This document shows, one piece after another, positions 49,307-57,479 of a DNA stretch of 64,000 nt. The notes under the pieces are model-generated. The model did not search any database. It saw nothing but the letters and a program-made list of their open reading frames with translations, and was not told where the DNA came from. Numbering within the stretch: the first letter of the stretch is position 1; every line of letters starts with the position of its first letter. The DNA is taken from the NCBI GenBank assembly GCA_009760855.2, contig WPIO01000071.1:685001-749000 (forward strand), written 5' to 3'. The position numbers and the translations under genes were made by a program. The DNA comes from Cristatella mucedo. Taxonomy: Eukaryota; Bryozoa; Phylactolaemata; Cristatellidae.

Positions 49307-49342
49307 ACTGACCAGCAACAGGAAGACGATGGCTGCCAGCAT
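33956..49342 (-). CDS. Astacin gene B: secreted zinc metalloprotease with EGF-like and four ShKT modules
   Basis: Twelve minus-strand exons close in frame to 674 residues. Order: signal peptide start 1-10 (exon 1), propeptide to about 81 ending RRHKRK, catalytic domain 82-277, EGF-like 278-313, ShKT modules at 331-367, 388-424, 484-518 and 529-565, and a Gly/Arg-rich tail 566-674. Zinc ligands H172, H176 and H182 with E173 lie in [19 protein letters not shown]; Met-turn SVMHY. All catalytic residues and the four domain cysteines are present. Exons 2, 3 and 5-8 have exactly the lengths seen in gene A, and all shared introns have the same phase, proving tandem duplication. Gene B has an additional phase 1-1 ShKT exon (35,541-35,708). 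Expected to be secreted; the substrate is unknown. Exon 1 supplies only ten residues, so an undetected extra exon near the 5' end is possible. Confidence 0.88.
34537..34839 (-). CDS. Gene B exon 11: long Thr/Pro/Arg linker and ShKT module 3
   Basis: 303 bp, phase 1 to 1. About 58 residues of Thr/Pro/Arg/Gln linker, then [17 protein letters not shown] and [13 protein letters not shown]. Acceptor CCGTTGGCAG; a GA run on the coding strand lies just upstream of it. Confidence 0.9.
34863..34892. repeat. (CT)n run, gene B intron 10
   Basis: Short CT run starting about 25 bp upstream of the exon 11 acceptor, in the same place and strand sense as arrays in gene A and copy C. Confidence 0.9.
35058..35104. 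repeat. Perfect inverted repeat, 18-bp arms
   Basis: GACTCGCTTCACTGAGTC at 35,058-35,075 and its exact reverse complement at 35,087-35,104, with an 11-nt loop. Gene B intron 10. One arm recurs at about 44,377-44,394. Confidence 0.93.
35541..35708 (-). CDS. Gene B exon 10: ShKT module 2, absent from gene A
   Basis: 168 bp, phase 1 to 1. A poly-Thr linker (eight Thr from ACG repeats), then [17 protein letters not shown] and [13 protein letters not shown]. Same length and phase as exon 9, so it probably arose by exon duplication. No equivalent was found in gene A. Confidence 0.9.
35709..36229. other. Gene B intron 9, left part, unrecognised
   Basis: AT-rich; ATATAGCGATATATGC-like repeats near 35,895-35,945. 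No coding motif. Confidence 0.4.
36230..36425 (-). mobile_element. Old LINE family 1 fragment
   Basis: The plus strand reads AAGAGGACTTGGAAGTGAGTG and GAGCCAGTGCAGGACGG, matching the reverse complement of the HWLP-region coding sequence in better copies. Strongly decayed. Confidence 0.5.
36576..36905. repeat. (CA)n and TA-rich array, gene B intron 9
   Basis: About 29 CA units at 36,576-36,633, then TATA runs with ATAGTATGTAGCATATAG interruptions. Confidence 0.92.
37346..37509. repeat. GATC-rich cluster and adjoining perfect hairpin
   Basis: 37,346-37,468 is built of GATCGATCAGCGATCGC-type repeats with more than a dozen GATC sites. It runs into a perfect 16-bp inverted repeat (CGGTGCAGCCGCGGCG at 37,467-37,482 and its complement at 37,494-37,509; 11-nt loop). 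Gene B intron 9. Confidence 0.9.
37662..37829 (-). CDS. Gene B exon 9: ShKT module 1
   Basis: 168 bp, phase 1 to 1. Thr/Ala/Pro linker, then [17 protein letters not shown] and [13 protein letters not shown]. Confidence 0.9.
37830..38574. other. Gene B intron 8, right part
   Basis: No recognised element. A short duplicated TAGCATCATTAGAT lies at 38,292-38,326. Confidence 0.45.
38575..38990. repeat. CT-rich array, gene B intron 8
   Basis: CT runs with TATTTATCTCTC interruptions. Long Ser-Leu frames are artefacts. Confidence 0.92.
39000..39570 (+). repeat. Dispersed repeat R1, copy 1
   Basis: About 55-65% identical by eye over some 500 bp to 50,745-51,265. Shared blocks include TGAAGTGAGTTCCCAAAT-like, CTTTATTGA, TCTCTGCAGC, GGGTCAAAGG and TCAAACAGC. 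A partial third copy of the last block is at 39,770-39,890. No coding capacity; family unknown. Confidence 0.65.
39770..40173. other. Gene B intron 8, partial R1 copy and unrecognised sequence
   Basis: 39,770-39,890 repeats the right-hand part of R1 (GTCGGGGTTTAAAGGTCAAA). The rest is unrecognised. Confidence 0.45.
40174..40284 (-). CDS. Gene B exon 8: EGF-like module
   Basis: 111 bp, phase 1 to 1. Encodes [20 protein letters not shown] and [13 protein letters not shown], six cysteines. Donor GTTAGT. Confidence 0.9.
40533..41060 (+). repeat. Left unit of a direct duplication containing a SINE 3' end
   Basis: 40,533-40,612 and 41,133-41,215 share about 80 bp including CAGCACTAGCTCCGCAC. The left unit ends with a decayed SINE body (GCCGCGAAGGCTCTTCTGC) near 40,990-41,045. 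Confidence 0.6.
41206..41383 (+). mobile_element. tRNA-derived SINE, best-preserved copy
   Basis: Head AGCCGCAATGGCACACTAGG (A-box region), B box GGTTCGAACC, then GCCACTGCAAGCGG, AGCCGTAAAGGCTCTTCTGT, CGCTATGCAAAAAGAGG and GCTTAATCAGCTAGG. Gene B intron 7. Not a tRNA gene: no clean cloverleaf, and the body repeats elsewhere. Confidence 0.8.
41543..41669 (-). CDS. Gene B exon 7: catalytic domain, C-terminal part
   Basis: 127 bp, phase 0 to 1. Encodes [31 protein letters not shown] and NAIYGC. Confidence 0.92.
41848..42051 (-). CDS. Gene B exon 6: zinc-binding motif and Met-turn
   Basis: 204 bp, phase 0 to 0. Encodes [19 protein letters not shown] and [14 protein letters not shown]. Donor GTAAGC. 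Confidence 0.95.
42285..42405 (-). mobile_element. SINE with LINE-like tail, gene B intron 5
   Basis: The minus strand has GGGCTCGAGCCCTGC (B-box-like) and ends GATTGAGTTCTCTCAGGGCG, the LINE family 1 tail, then an AATAATAAATG run. Confidence 0.65.
42445..42655 (-). mobile_element. SINE copy, gene B intron 5
   Basis: The minus strand has GGGTTCGAGTCCTGCACTG and GTGGTTTGGCTCAGGGATT at its tRNA-like end, and a body homologous to other SINE copies. Confidence 0.65.
42661..42762. repeat. (GA)n / GAGC array, gene B intron 5
   Basis: GAGCGAGC blocks then GA dinucleotides. Gene A has a GA array of the same strand sense in the corresponding intron. Confidence 0.92.
42763..43319. other. Gene B intron 5, unrecognised
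   Basis: Only short frames; no motif recognised. Confidence 0.4.
43320..43480. repeat. (TA)n and (GA)n arrays, gene B intron 5
   Basis: Two TA arrays separated by ACAAGTGAACGCCGTATA. The same ACAAGTGAACGCCG block occurs three times (about 43,308, 43,380 and 43,480), so the array and its flank were duplicated together. Confidence 0.9.
43767..43954 (-). CDS. Gene B exon 5: catalytic domain, N-terminal half
   Basis: 188 bp, phase 1 to 0. Encodes [19 protein letters not shown] and [20 protein letters not shown]. Highly similar to gene A exon 5. Confidence 0.92.
44088..44191 (-). CDS. Gene B exon 4: cleavage site and catalytic N-terminus
   Basis: 104 bp, phase 2 to 1. Encodes [20 protein letters not shown] then [10 protein letters not shown]. 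One codon shorter than gene A. Confidence 0.9.
44400..44560 (-). mobile_element. SINE copy, gene B intron 3
   Basis: The minus strand has CGTGGGTTCGAGTCCTGCAG (B box) and GCCAAGGCTCTTCTGATGC. Head near 44,550. Confidence 0.65.
44692..44759. repeat. ATT-rich run abutting the exon 3 donor of gene B
   Basis: ATT/TAT repeats reach the donor GTAATA, so the simple repeat supplies part of the splice site. Confidence 0.7.
44760..44850 (-). CDS. Gene B exon 3: propeptide, inhibitory segment
   Basis: 91 bp, phase 1 to 2. Encodes [20 protein letters not shown] then WESMMR. Same FxGD replacement as gene A (VEMD). The donor is GTAATA, followed at once by an ATT/TAA-rich run. Confidence 0.88.
45080..45125. 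repeat. (CTG)n(CGG)n compound repeat, gene B intron 2
   Basis: CTG units followed directly by CGG units. No coding role seen. Confidence 0.85.
45463..46393 (+). mobile_element. Dead mariner element with internal deletion
   Basis: Possible inverted ends: AATAAGTTCCCGCGGTTGTT at about 45,470-45,492 and the imperfect reverse complement at about 46,365-46,390. Transposase starts at 45,631 ([20 protein letters not shown]), with [18 protein letters not shown] and [10 protein letters not shown], then a frameshift, [12 protein letters not shown], and after more breaks [33 protein letters not shown] and [11 protein letters not shown]. The first catalytic Asp (TGDE in the family) is Asn. The region with the second and third Asp is missing, giving about 0.93 kb against the usual 1.3 kb. 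Gene B intron 2. Confidence 0.85.
46720..46965 (+). repeat. Dispersed repeat R2, copy 1
   Basis: Shares AAACTTTGAAATCCCGCAGA, CGTCGTTAACTCT-like, the CGCCAGATTG-type block and CACGTGCCAGGTCATGCG with 52,480-52,680. Unknown family. Confidence 0.6.
46975..47395 (-). mobile_element. LINE family 1 fragment, gene B intron 2
   Basis: The minus strand encodes [35 protein letters not shown] and [15 protein letters not shown], broken after that. Both ends of the element are missing. Confidence 0.75.
47396..47945. other. Gene B intron 2, left part, GC-rich
   Basis: CpG-rich, no motif recognised. Confidence 0.4.
47946..48030 (-). CDS. Gene B exon 2: propeptide, first part
   Basis: 85 bp, acceptor TTCTTTTCAG, donor GTGAGT, phase 0 to 1. 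Encodes [20 protein letters not shown]. Confidence 0.88.
48310..48560 (+). mobile_element. LINE family 1 3'-end fragment, gene B intron 1
   Basis: Contains ACAGTGCATGCTGCCACTAA and AAAGAGATTAAGTTCTCTGA, then GGGCGCTTTATCAAG and an ATC/ATT run. Confidence 0.8.
48590..48850 (+). other. Unrecognised 82-codon plus-strand ORF
   Basis: An open frame from 48,602 to 48,850 without family motif, between two LINE tails in intron 1 of gene B. Probably chance. Confidence 0.2.
48882..48960 (-). mobile_element. LINE family 1 3'-tail fragment
   Basis: TAA run, then GATAAAGCGCCCTCAGAGAA and CTTAATCTCTTTCTAGGCG. Confidence 0.75.
49275..49306. repeat. (GGC)n at the start of gene B intron 1
   Basis: Ten or so GGC units (GCC on the coding strand) within 10 bp of the exon 1 donor. 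Confidence 0.9.
49313..49342 (-). CDS. Gene B exon 1: start of signal peptide
   Basis: Encodes [10 protein letters not shown], then a GTCAGT donor in phase 0. The intron begins with a (GCC)n run. An upstream in-frame stop (TGA) is present and no earlier in-frame ATG precedes it. The donor context GTCAGTGCG resembles that of gene A exon 1 (GTTAGTGCG). Confidence 0.65.
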
Positions 49343-49439
49343 GGCAACTCGCGCCCTTCGTGCGAAGCTTCAGCAGCCGCTTCCGCCTCAGTTCGTGGTT
49401 GCCTCGCCGTGGCCTCCGTTCTCTTGAGCGGCGCTGCGG

Positions 49440-49452
49440 AGCGTATTTAAGC
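49440..49452 (-). promoter_or_regulatory. TATA-like element upstream of gene B
   Basis: The minus strand reads GCTTAAATACGC, about 100 bp upstream of the ATG at 49342. A start about 30 bp downstream would give a short 5' UTR. Position parallels the TAAATA element of gene A. Confidence 0.4.
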
Positions 49453-49829
49453 GCTCTCGAGCGGCGACCTCTGCCGACGCCGCCCCCGACAGCTGCAGAT
49501 GTTTGCTCGACGTGGGTCGAGAGTCGAGAAGGAATGGGGATGTGCTGGATCGAATTATAGCGTGTTGACTTCGGACGTCGCCCGTACCGACGGTTGATTT
49601 AATTACAACCCTAGCAGCGGCGGCGGCGCCTTGCGTCATGCGGCGTCTTGCTCTACCGTCGCGCCGCCGGTGCTGGATAGGCAAATAGCGATCGTGGACT
49701 GCGTAGCTCGGTAAACCGGATACGCTAGTGACGAGAGTGCACCGTCTCTTGGGTCGCGTGACTTCAGCAGGTGGCGCTGACGTTTCGACGAAGGACTTTC
49801 GTTTCTCGGTAGCCAGAGCTACAAATTCA

Positions 49830-50707
<878 letters not shown>

Positions 50708-50744
50708 TGAGTCCCTCTGTCTCTCTATACGGCTCTTCTTTAAT

Positions 50745-51265
50745 AATAACACTAGTCTACATTGTCGTTATTGAAGTTCCCAAATCATGGCTGAAGGCTG
50801 ATGAGTCTCGAATTCACTTATATCCGGTAACGACGGCAGTTGAGCTTCGAAGAGCTCTGACGCTTTATTGACAGCCCAAGAGTTACTGGCTGCTAAATAC
50901 CGGACTCCTGCGTCTGGCTGCCAGTGTCGTCAACAAGTTTCTCTGCAGCCTAAAATGAAACGCCTGCGACCTGCTTCGCAAACTGACGTTCGGCCTTGAT
51001 AGTTTGAAGCAAAAACGCAACTGAATGCCACCCCATTGGCGAATCACGGTTTGCGACATTCAATCTCGCGCCGCCCGTTTAACTGATCCAAGAAAGAGAT
51101 TCGCTTACGCAAGTGAAACAACGGCACACAGTAGGGCTTACAGCGACTGCTTTCCTATGGCGAGCTGCAAGCGAGAACTAGTCTTAACGCCGACCTAATC
51201 TCGTCGGGGTCAAAGGATCAAACAGCGGCCGACACTACGACAACCATCTATAATGGTATAATGGT
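50745..51265 (+). repeat. Dispersed repeat R1, copy 2
   Basis: Counterpart of 39,000-39,570. Like copy 1 it is preceded by TCTCTCTGTCTC-type sequence. Ends near a short TAATGG triplication at 51,250-51,275. Confidence 0.65.
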
Positions 51266-51477
51266 ATAATGGTAATATAATTGCTATAAAAACAACCAAG
51301 GTCTGTAGAGTAGTCATCTTACGAGAAGGTTTCGCATGAGCTATTTCCTCTCGCCGCCGCGGCCATCTTTAATCGGTACGTCTCTGGCAGCCCGCTTTCG
51401 CTCTCGCGCTTTCTGCGAGAGACGTAAGTACAGCACCGGCGGCGGAAGCGGCGAAACTCGTAATCGCAATGGACGCG

Positions 51478-51585
51478 CCCTGGATAGTCGGCTCGCACAC
51501 AGACAGACGCGCTCTAGATAGTCGCCGAACACACAGACAGACGCGCATAGATAGTCGGCGCACAGACGGACGGACGCGCACAGAG
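51478..51585. repeat. About 33-bp tandem repeat, three units
   Basis: Units share GATAGTCGGC and CACAGACAGACGCGC. The surrounding short frames on both strands are repeat-driven. Confidence 0.7.
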
Positions 51586-51714
51586 CGCCGCACAGTGCGG
51601 CTGCCGCTAGCGAAGCCGGTGTTGGCGGAGCGACCGTCGGTGCAATGGCATGTTGGCGCTTCGAGTGCGTCCGGCTCCAGAAGGACACTTGCGGTACATC
51701 AATGCATTCCTTGA

Positions 51715-52160
51715 CTCAGCGTGCGTGGCCGCGACTGCGGCACCGCGGGAGAGCTACCATATCGCTGGAGGTATGAACCGAATGCGACCGTAGAGCTACG
51801 TTTCCTTCCTCCGCGGTTTTCCTGACGGCGATTTTTGGAGCCGGAATCGACCAGTATCGACCGGAATCAACCGGAATCGACCGGATTCATTTAGGGAGAG
51901 AAAACTAGGCCGCCGCTCCCGCGGCCGGCGCAGCGTTGGCTTGAAGCCAATTAATTAAGCCTATTAGAATTAATTAGGCCTATTAAAAGGCCCTTTAGAG
52001 AATTCGCTCGGCGAGCGAGACCTCGAAGTGAAGCTGTGGACTGGAACGACTTGGTGGCACGGCCGCGCCCATAAAGTGGTCGCCGCCTTTTGTTTTTACG
52101 GCCGCGTCGGAAAACGTCCGGCAAAACAGCCACTTCCGCCCGCGTGCGCGAATCGACGAG
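51715..52160. other. Intergenic, unrecognised
   Basis: Short repeats of CGACCGGAATC at 51,850-51,885 and CCTATTA at 51,959-51,986. No gene seen. Confidence 0.4.
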
Positions 52161-52206
52161 GCGACGCCTGGCGGCCGCGCGCGCGCGCGCAGCCGCCAGG
52201 CGTCGC
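52161..52206. repeat. Perfect inverted repeat with CG loop
   Basis: GCGACGCCTGGCGGC at 52,161-52,175 and its exact complement at 52,192-52,206. The 16-nt loop is almost pure CG. Confidence 0.93.
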
Positions 52207-52479
52207 TGATTGGCAGCTCGGCGTCGCGGCACCCGGAACCTGTCGAGGACCGGCGCACTGCCGGTGCAACCGGATGCGCCGGCGGCGAAACCGAATATAA
52301 TGCGCATTCGAATGCAGACTGACAGCCTCGGCCTTCGTCGGACTTTGTCGCGGCGGCAGCGCTGGCGCTGCCGAGCGCGATTCGCCCAGCTGCGCGGCGC
52401 CAGTGCAGCGTAGCTGTGCCATCGAGGGCGTCGCTGTGAGCTCTGTGGGCGTTGCTATGCCTTTCCTTCAACCGAGTGT

Positions 52480-52680
52480 GTGCCAGTAAACTTTGAAACC
52501 CTGCAGACGTCGTCAACTCTGGCGGCGGATGGTAAACGTGGTATTGCAATCAGGTGTCGGCTCCGCCTGATTGCGATTCTGGTGGCGGCTGCCGGCGCAG
52601 CATACCGGCGGCTAGCGGCGGGCACAGGTCATGTGCCAGGTCATGTGCCTCGCGCCCGCCTTTCACGACGGTCGCTCGCT
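52480..52680 (+). repeat. Dispersed repeat R2, copy 2
   Basis: Counterpart of 46,720-46,965, same orientation. Confidence 0.6.
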
Positions 52681-53324
52681 GAGAGCGGCGCTCAATCCAG
52701 GGCGGCCTATTCCAAAAAGAGCAGCAGCTGCTGCGGCGGCTGCTGCTGCAGCTGCTGCTCTTCAAGCGTCGCAGCCTCCGATGGCGGCATGGCCTCCGCA
52801 TGCTCTTACTCCAGGACGCACATTCCGCTCAAAAAGAGGCAGGACTAAGATGCAGCAGCAGTCGTCATTTTCTTTTTTAAGTCATCAATTTCTTTTTTAA
52901 GATGCAGCAGCACTCAAAAAGATGCAGCAGCAGCCGTCGCAGCCTTAGGCCGCGGCCATCGGAGGCCTCCGCACGCCCTCCGCTCGACAAGAGCTCACTT
53001 GGCGCCCGCTCTTCGGGAGTAAAAGTCACCAGGTCATCAAAGGCCACCGAGAGGTCGAGCCCGATTCGTCGGGCGATTCGGTGGCGTTTGCGATGGCTGG
53101 CCGCTCGATGGCTGTGGCGGGTGGCCGACGCAGTGCGCAGGCACGCACTAAAGAAAGAATCGATCGCCCCCAAATGCGGCGCATAAATCGGATAAATCAT
53201 AAATAAATCATAGATCGAATAGATCGGCCCCAAATGCCGGCGACGCTTGGAAAGCCGTCGGGGCCGAGACAAGTTGCGGCGCCATCTCTAGGAGTACGCT
53301 GCCCAGCTCGAGAAGCTGCAAAAG

Positions 53325-53577
53325 AAATCTCCGCTACTTCCGCTACTCCCGCTACCTCCGCCACTCCCGCTACTTCCGCCACTCCCGCTACTTCCGTTTT
53401 TGATTCCCGATTGTCAACGATTGTCAACTTCTCCAGCGTCAATTCCATGTCAAATCTCGCGCAAGCGATCGTCACGGTCGCCTTCAGCTTCGTCGAGCCG
53501 ACGAGCGCATCGAGAGCAGAATACATCCCACCTTCATAAGGTGAGTGAGCGAGCGAGCGTGCGCGGCTGCTGTGCAT
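53325..53577 (-). other. Weak candidate exon with codon-level repeat
   Basis: The minus strand has an open frame including MYSALDALVGSTKLKATVTI and FDMELTLEKLTIVDNRE, then Glu-Val-Ala-Gly repeats from an 18-bp tandem array (about 53,327-53,398). The non-repeat part has a protein-like composition, but I recognise no family. A GTGAGT on the plus strand at 53,541 could equally support a plus-strand exon. Confidence 0.25.
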
Positions 53578-53815
53578 TTCCGGATTTTCACTTTTCCATC
53601 CGCTTAGTCGTGAATCGACTCGCTGCTCGTCGGGCGATCGTGTGCTGGAGCCTCACGTGATCTCGCGTGACTGCACTTCGCGGCAGCGCGAATCCCAAGC
53701 GACGAGCCTCATCGGCGCTCACGCAGGGCCCGGTAAGCCGGATGCGACGGTCTGTCTTGGGTTTGCCTCTGTCCGACGCACGCGCGGGCGTCAGTCGAAT
53801 CATTTCCACTCAACC

Positions 53816-54118
<303 letters not shown>

Positions 54119-54369
54119 CCATCTCGTGAGACTGAAAAAAGTGGCAGGTTAAACGCTTGCGACAGGGAAGCCGGATGGGAAGAAGGTGGAGCGTGCTGTC
54201 TGTCTCTCTGTCTGCCTCTCTCGCAGGCATTGCCTCCTTCAGTAAGGCGTGCTCTCTCTCTCTCCCCATCTCTCGCACCTTCTCGCCGCTCTTCCTCCGT
54301 ATTATTCCTCACACTTCGTACCGTATCGGAACGCGAGAAAACTACCCTTCGCAAGGTCCAGCCTAAGGG

Positions 54370-56045
54370 CTAGGTCAAAGCTATGTCAAGGTCGAGCCTA
54401 AGGGCTAATCTCAGCGGCCGCCGAGCTCTTCGCTGGTGCGCTCCAGTCTCGAGCGTCCGTAGGTGGCGCGTCGCGTCGGCTTTCGCTTCCGGTGCGCCGT
54501 TGCTTCGCCGTCGCCTGCATCGCGAGTCGATCGGATCTCGATAGGAGTGTGCTGCAACTCTGCATAGGCGGCAATGCACGTGGTGGACTACTGCAGCTGC
54601 TGCGTCCGCTGCCGCCAACGCCACAGCTGCTGCTACTGCTGCTACTACTGGTACTACTACTATTACTACTACTACTATTAATAATAATAACAATTATGGT
54701 ACATTTGTAGAGTGACTGTGTGCTCGCTTGCTGGATGGCCGATGTCTGGGATAGCCAAATATATCATCAAATTTCTCATTTCCGCTCATCTCCTCAGTTC
54801 AGAGGCATCCCCAGGACGTTACATTCCAATCGTTGGGGTCAATCAGCGGGCACTATTCCATAAGAATAGCCCACCAACTGACATTTTCTGCGCCACGACT
54901 CACCTCGGTCTGGCTTCGGCATTTGAATTGCGCTTCGCACTTTGCACGCAACCCTGCCGCTAGAGTTGCCCTGCAGCTAACCGCTGTCTTCACGGCCGTC
55001 CGAATTGTGTCGATTCGTGCTAGGTCGTACGCTGCCACTCGGCGCCAGCGCCACTCGGCATTGGCGGCACGGTTTGCCGCGTCGCCTGCCGCGTCGCATG
55101 CCGCTCGGCGCCAGCGCTACGTTGGTCGGCTCAGAATGTCTCGACAGCGAATCAAAGCGTCGCCGCTTAACTGCCCGCGCGGCGAGCGCCGCAGCCCGAG
55201 CCACCGTTCGCCGGCTTTCGAGAAGGTCGCCGCTGCCGCCTCGTCGTCGCCGCCACCGCCGACCTAGCGGCACCCGCCTGAAGCTCCGCGCTCCTGAAGC
55301 TCACGCGGCACTCGCGGCGCTCTCGCCTCGCTCTCGCACTCGTCGCCGCGAAGGCGACGAGTGACGACGACGACGACGAAGACGAGTCAGCCGAGCAAAG
55401 ATCCCCGGGAGAGATCGCGCGCTTCAGCTTCACGGCGCCGCCGCCGCCGCTCGCTCGCTGTGACGACCTTGAGCGAAGGCCAGCCGTTGCTCGCTGAACT
55501 TTGCCGTAGCGCATTCCAGCACCGAGACCGCGGTCATCGATGCCGCCATTCTCGCTCGCTCTCTCATTAACCGCCGCCGGCTCAGAGCGAGCTCGTTCTA
55601 GCCGCCGTGCGCCGGGCCTCGGAATTCTGGCCTCCGCCTTTTGAACGCCGCCGCCGCCGCCGCCGACCGTTCTGCGTCCGGCGTCTCTCCAGCTCGAACG
55701 GTGGCTTCGAGAGAGGCCGACCGCAAGCTAGCAGCGCCGCTAGCGACAATCACGGCGTGACCATCTCGCTGAAAACGCAGCTCGCTGTAACGTCTCGCAC
55801 GCGGCGCACGCGCATTTCTACGCCTCGCTGAACGACCGCGGCGGCGCCGCCTGTCGCAGCGAAGCGCAGCGAAGCGGACGGACGGACGGGCGGAATCTCA
55901 GTCGGTCGCTCCAAGTCTGCCGCCATAAGTCGGCAGCGTTCTATTGGCCACTTCGGCGGCCCCGACGGCCGGCGAGCGGCTAGTACAGCAGCAGCCGCCG
56001 CCGGTGCCTCCGCCACACAGCTGCGCGCTCCGTCGCCTGGCGTTA
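54370..56045. other. GC-rich, CpG-rich intergenic region
   Basis: Many overlapping Arg/Ala-rich frames on both strands as expected from GC-rich DNA. Short ACT/TAT repeats at 54,640-54,690; GACGAC repeat at 55,362-55,380. No recognised gene. Confidence 0.5.
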
Positions 56046-56050
56046 CTCGC

Positions 56051-56103
56051 CCGACCCGGACGCGGCCAGCGTCGCCTCGTACGGCGACCCGTCGAAACAG
56101 ATC
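56051..56103 (-). pseudogene. Possible relic of an astacin propeptide exon
   Basis: The minus strand reads ICFDGSPYEATLAASGS between an AG acceptor (TTGTCAG) and GCGAGT. It aligns with the end of exon 2 in genes A and B ([19 protein letters not shown], donor GTGAGT), with the same phase at the end. Shorter (53 against 85 bp), and the donor is GC instead of GT. No later exons of such a gene were found between here and 49.4 kb. Chance resemblance is possible. Confidence 0.35.
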
Positions 56104-56159
56104 CTGACAACACAGCCTGCACGCAAAACAGCCCAAGACAAAATAGCCCCGACATAAAC

Positions 56160-56790
56160 ACGCGCGGTCTAATTAAAAGGATATCTTTACAAATCTTATA
56201 AATTTCCGTTAGCTTACGACGTCAAAATTAGTCCATTACGATAATGAAAATGAATGTTCAAAATGTGTTATTTAAAATGTTAAAAAGTTAAAATGCATTG
56301 AAATTCGCTTAAAAATACAAATAATCCAAGAATAATTAATTAATAATATACATTTTTTTCCTCTTTTCCCTCTGTAGAGTTTCGGACACTAACCATCAGA
56401 ATCATCGTCATCAAGCGATCATTATGAAGCCCTAGGAGCGACCGCTGCCAATGGGCTACATGCGGCACTGCCGCACCTTGAACGCAGCTGCGGCCTAAGT
56501 GCACCAAACTGCTAAGAGCTGCCAGTCAAGTCACGGTATCGGACACGGGCGGACGTCCATCGTAGCCATAACTTGCAATCGGATTTGTTGATAGGACCGA
56601 AACCAGGAATTTCTTTTTCTCGTAGGTCGCGCATTCTGCGCTGCAGGCACCGCAATAGACGAGGTTACCGTCTCGCGCGTTACCGCGCGTTGCGAGACTT
56701 ACTGTTAGCAGGTGCCTGCGGAGGCGCCGACTCTAGCCGCCGCTGCCCAACAAGATGGCGCTGCTTCGCCTCAGCCTGCCCTGACAAACG
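56160..56790. other. Intergenic, unrecognised
   Basis: AT-rich 56,160-56,400, otherwise plain. No feature supported. Confidence 0.4.
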
Positions 56791-56794
56791 GAGC

Positions 56795-56960
56795 AGTGTC
56801 GTGTCATGTCATGTCATGTATCTCCGTCTGTAACTTTACAAAGCCATACAGACTATGTGGGTTTTACGCACGAGAGTTGTGTGTGCAGCGCACTCGCAGC
56901 CGAAGCGGCTTTCGGTATGCATTAGAATCAGATCGCTCGACTGCATTGTCGTTTCAAACG
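56795..56960 (-). mobile_element. LINE family 2 3'-end fragment
   Basis: Pentanucleotide tail GTCATGTCATGTCATG, then ATCTCCGTCTGTAACT and AAGCGGCTTTCGGTATGCAT, matching 15,480-15,600. Confidence 0.7.
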
Positions 56961-57099
56961 CACCACCCAAGGCAGCAGCAGCGGTTGACTGCTTTAGACG
57001 GTGCCCGAGAGCAGTTACCGTCTTTTGTCGCCCCTGGGTCTGTGCTTCTGAATACCAGGTTCGAGCTTCGCCGTTCAATAGTAAGAGATTAACCAAAGC

Positions 57100-57470
<371 letters not shown>

Positions 57471-57479
57471 GATGGATCT

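Noticed and set aside
11083-49342. ShKT modules taken as evidence for toxin genes
   Set aside because: ShKT modules are common accessory domains in secreted animal enzymes; the catalytic domain and multi-module layout identify proteases.
54520-54600. Possible ShKT-exon relic on the minus strand
   Set aside because: A few matching words around GCCTATGCAGAGTTGCAGCA, but no cysteine spacing and no splice signals; too weak.
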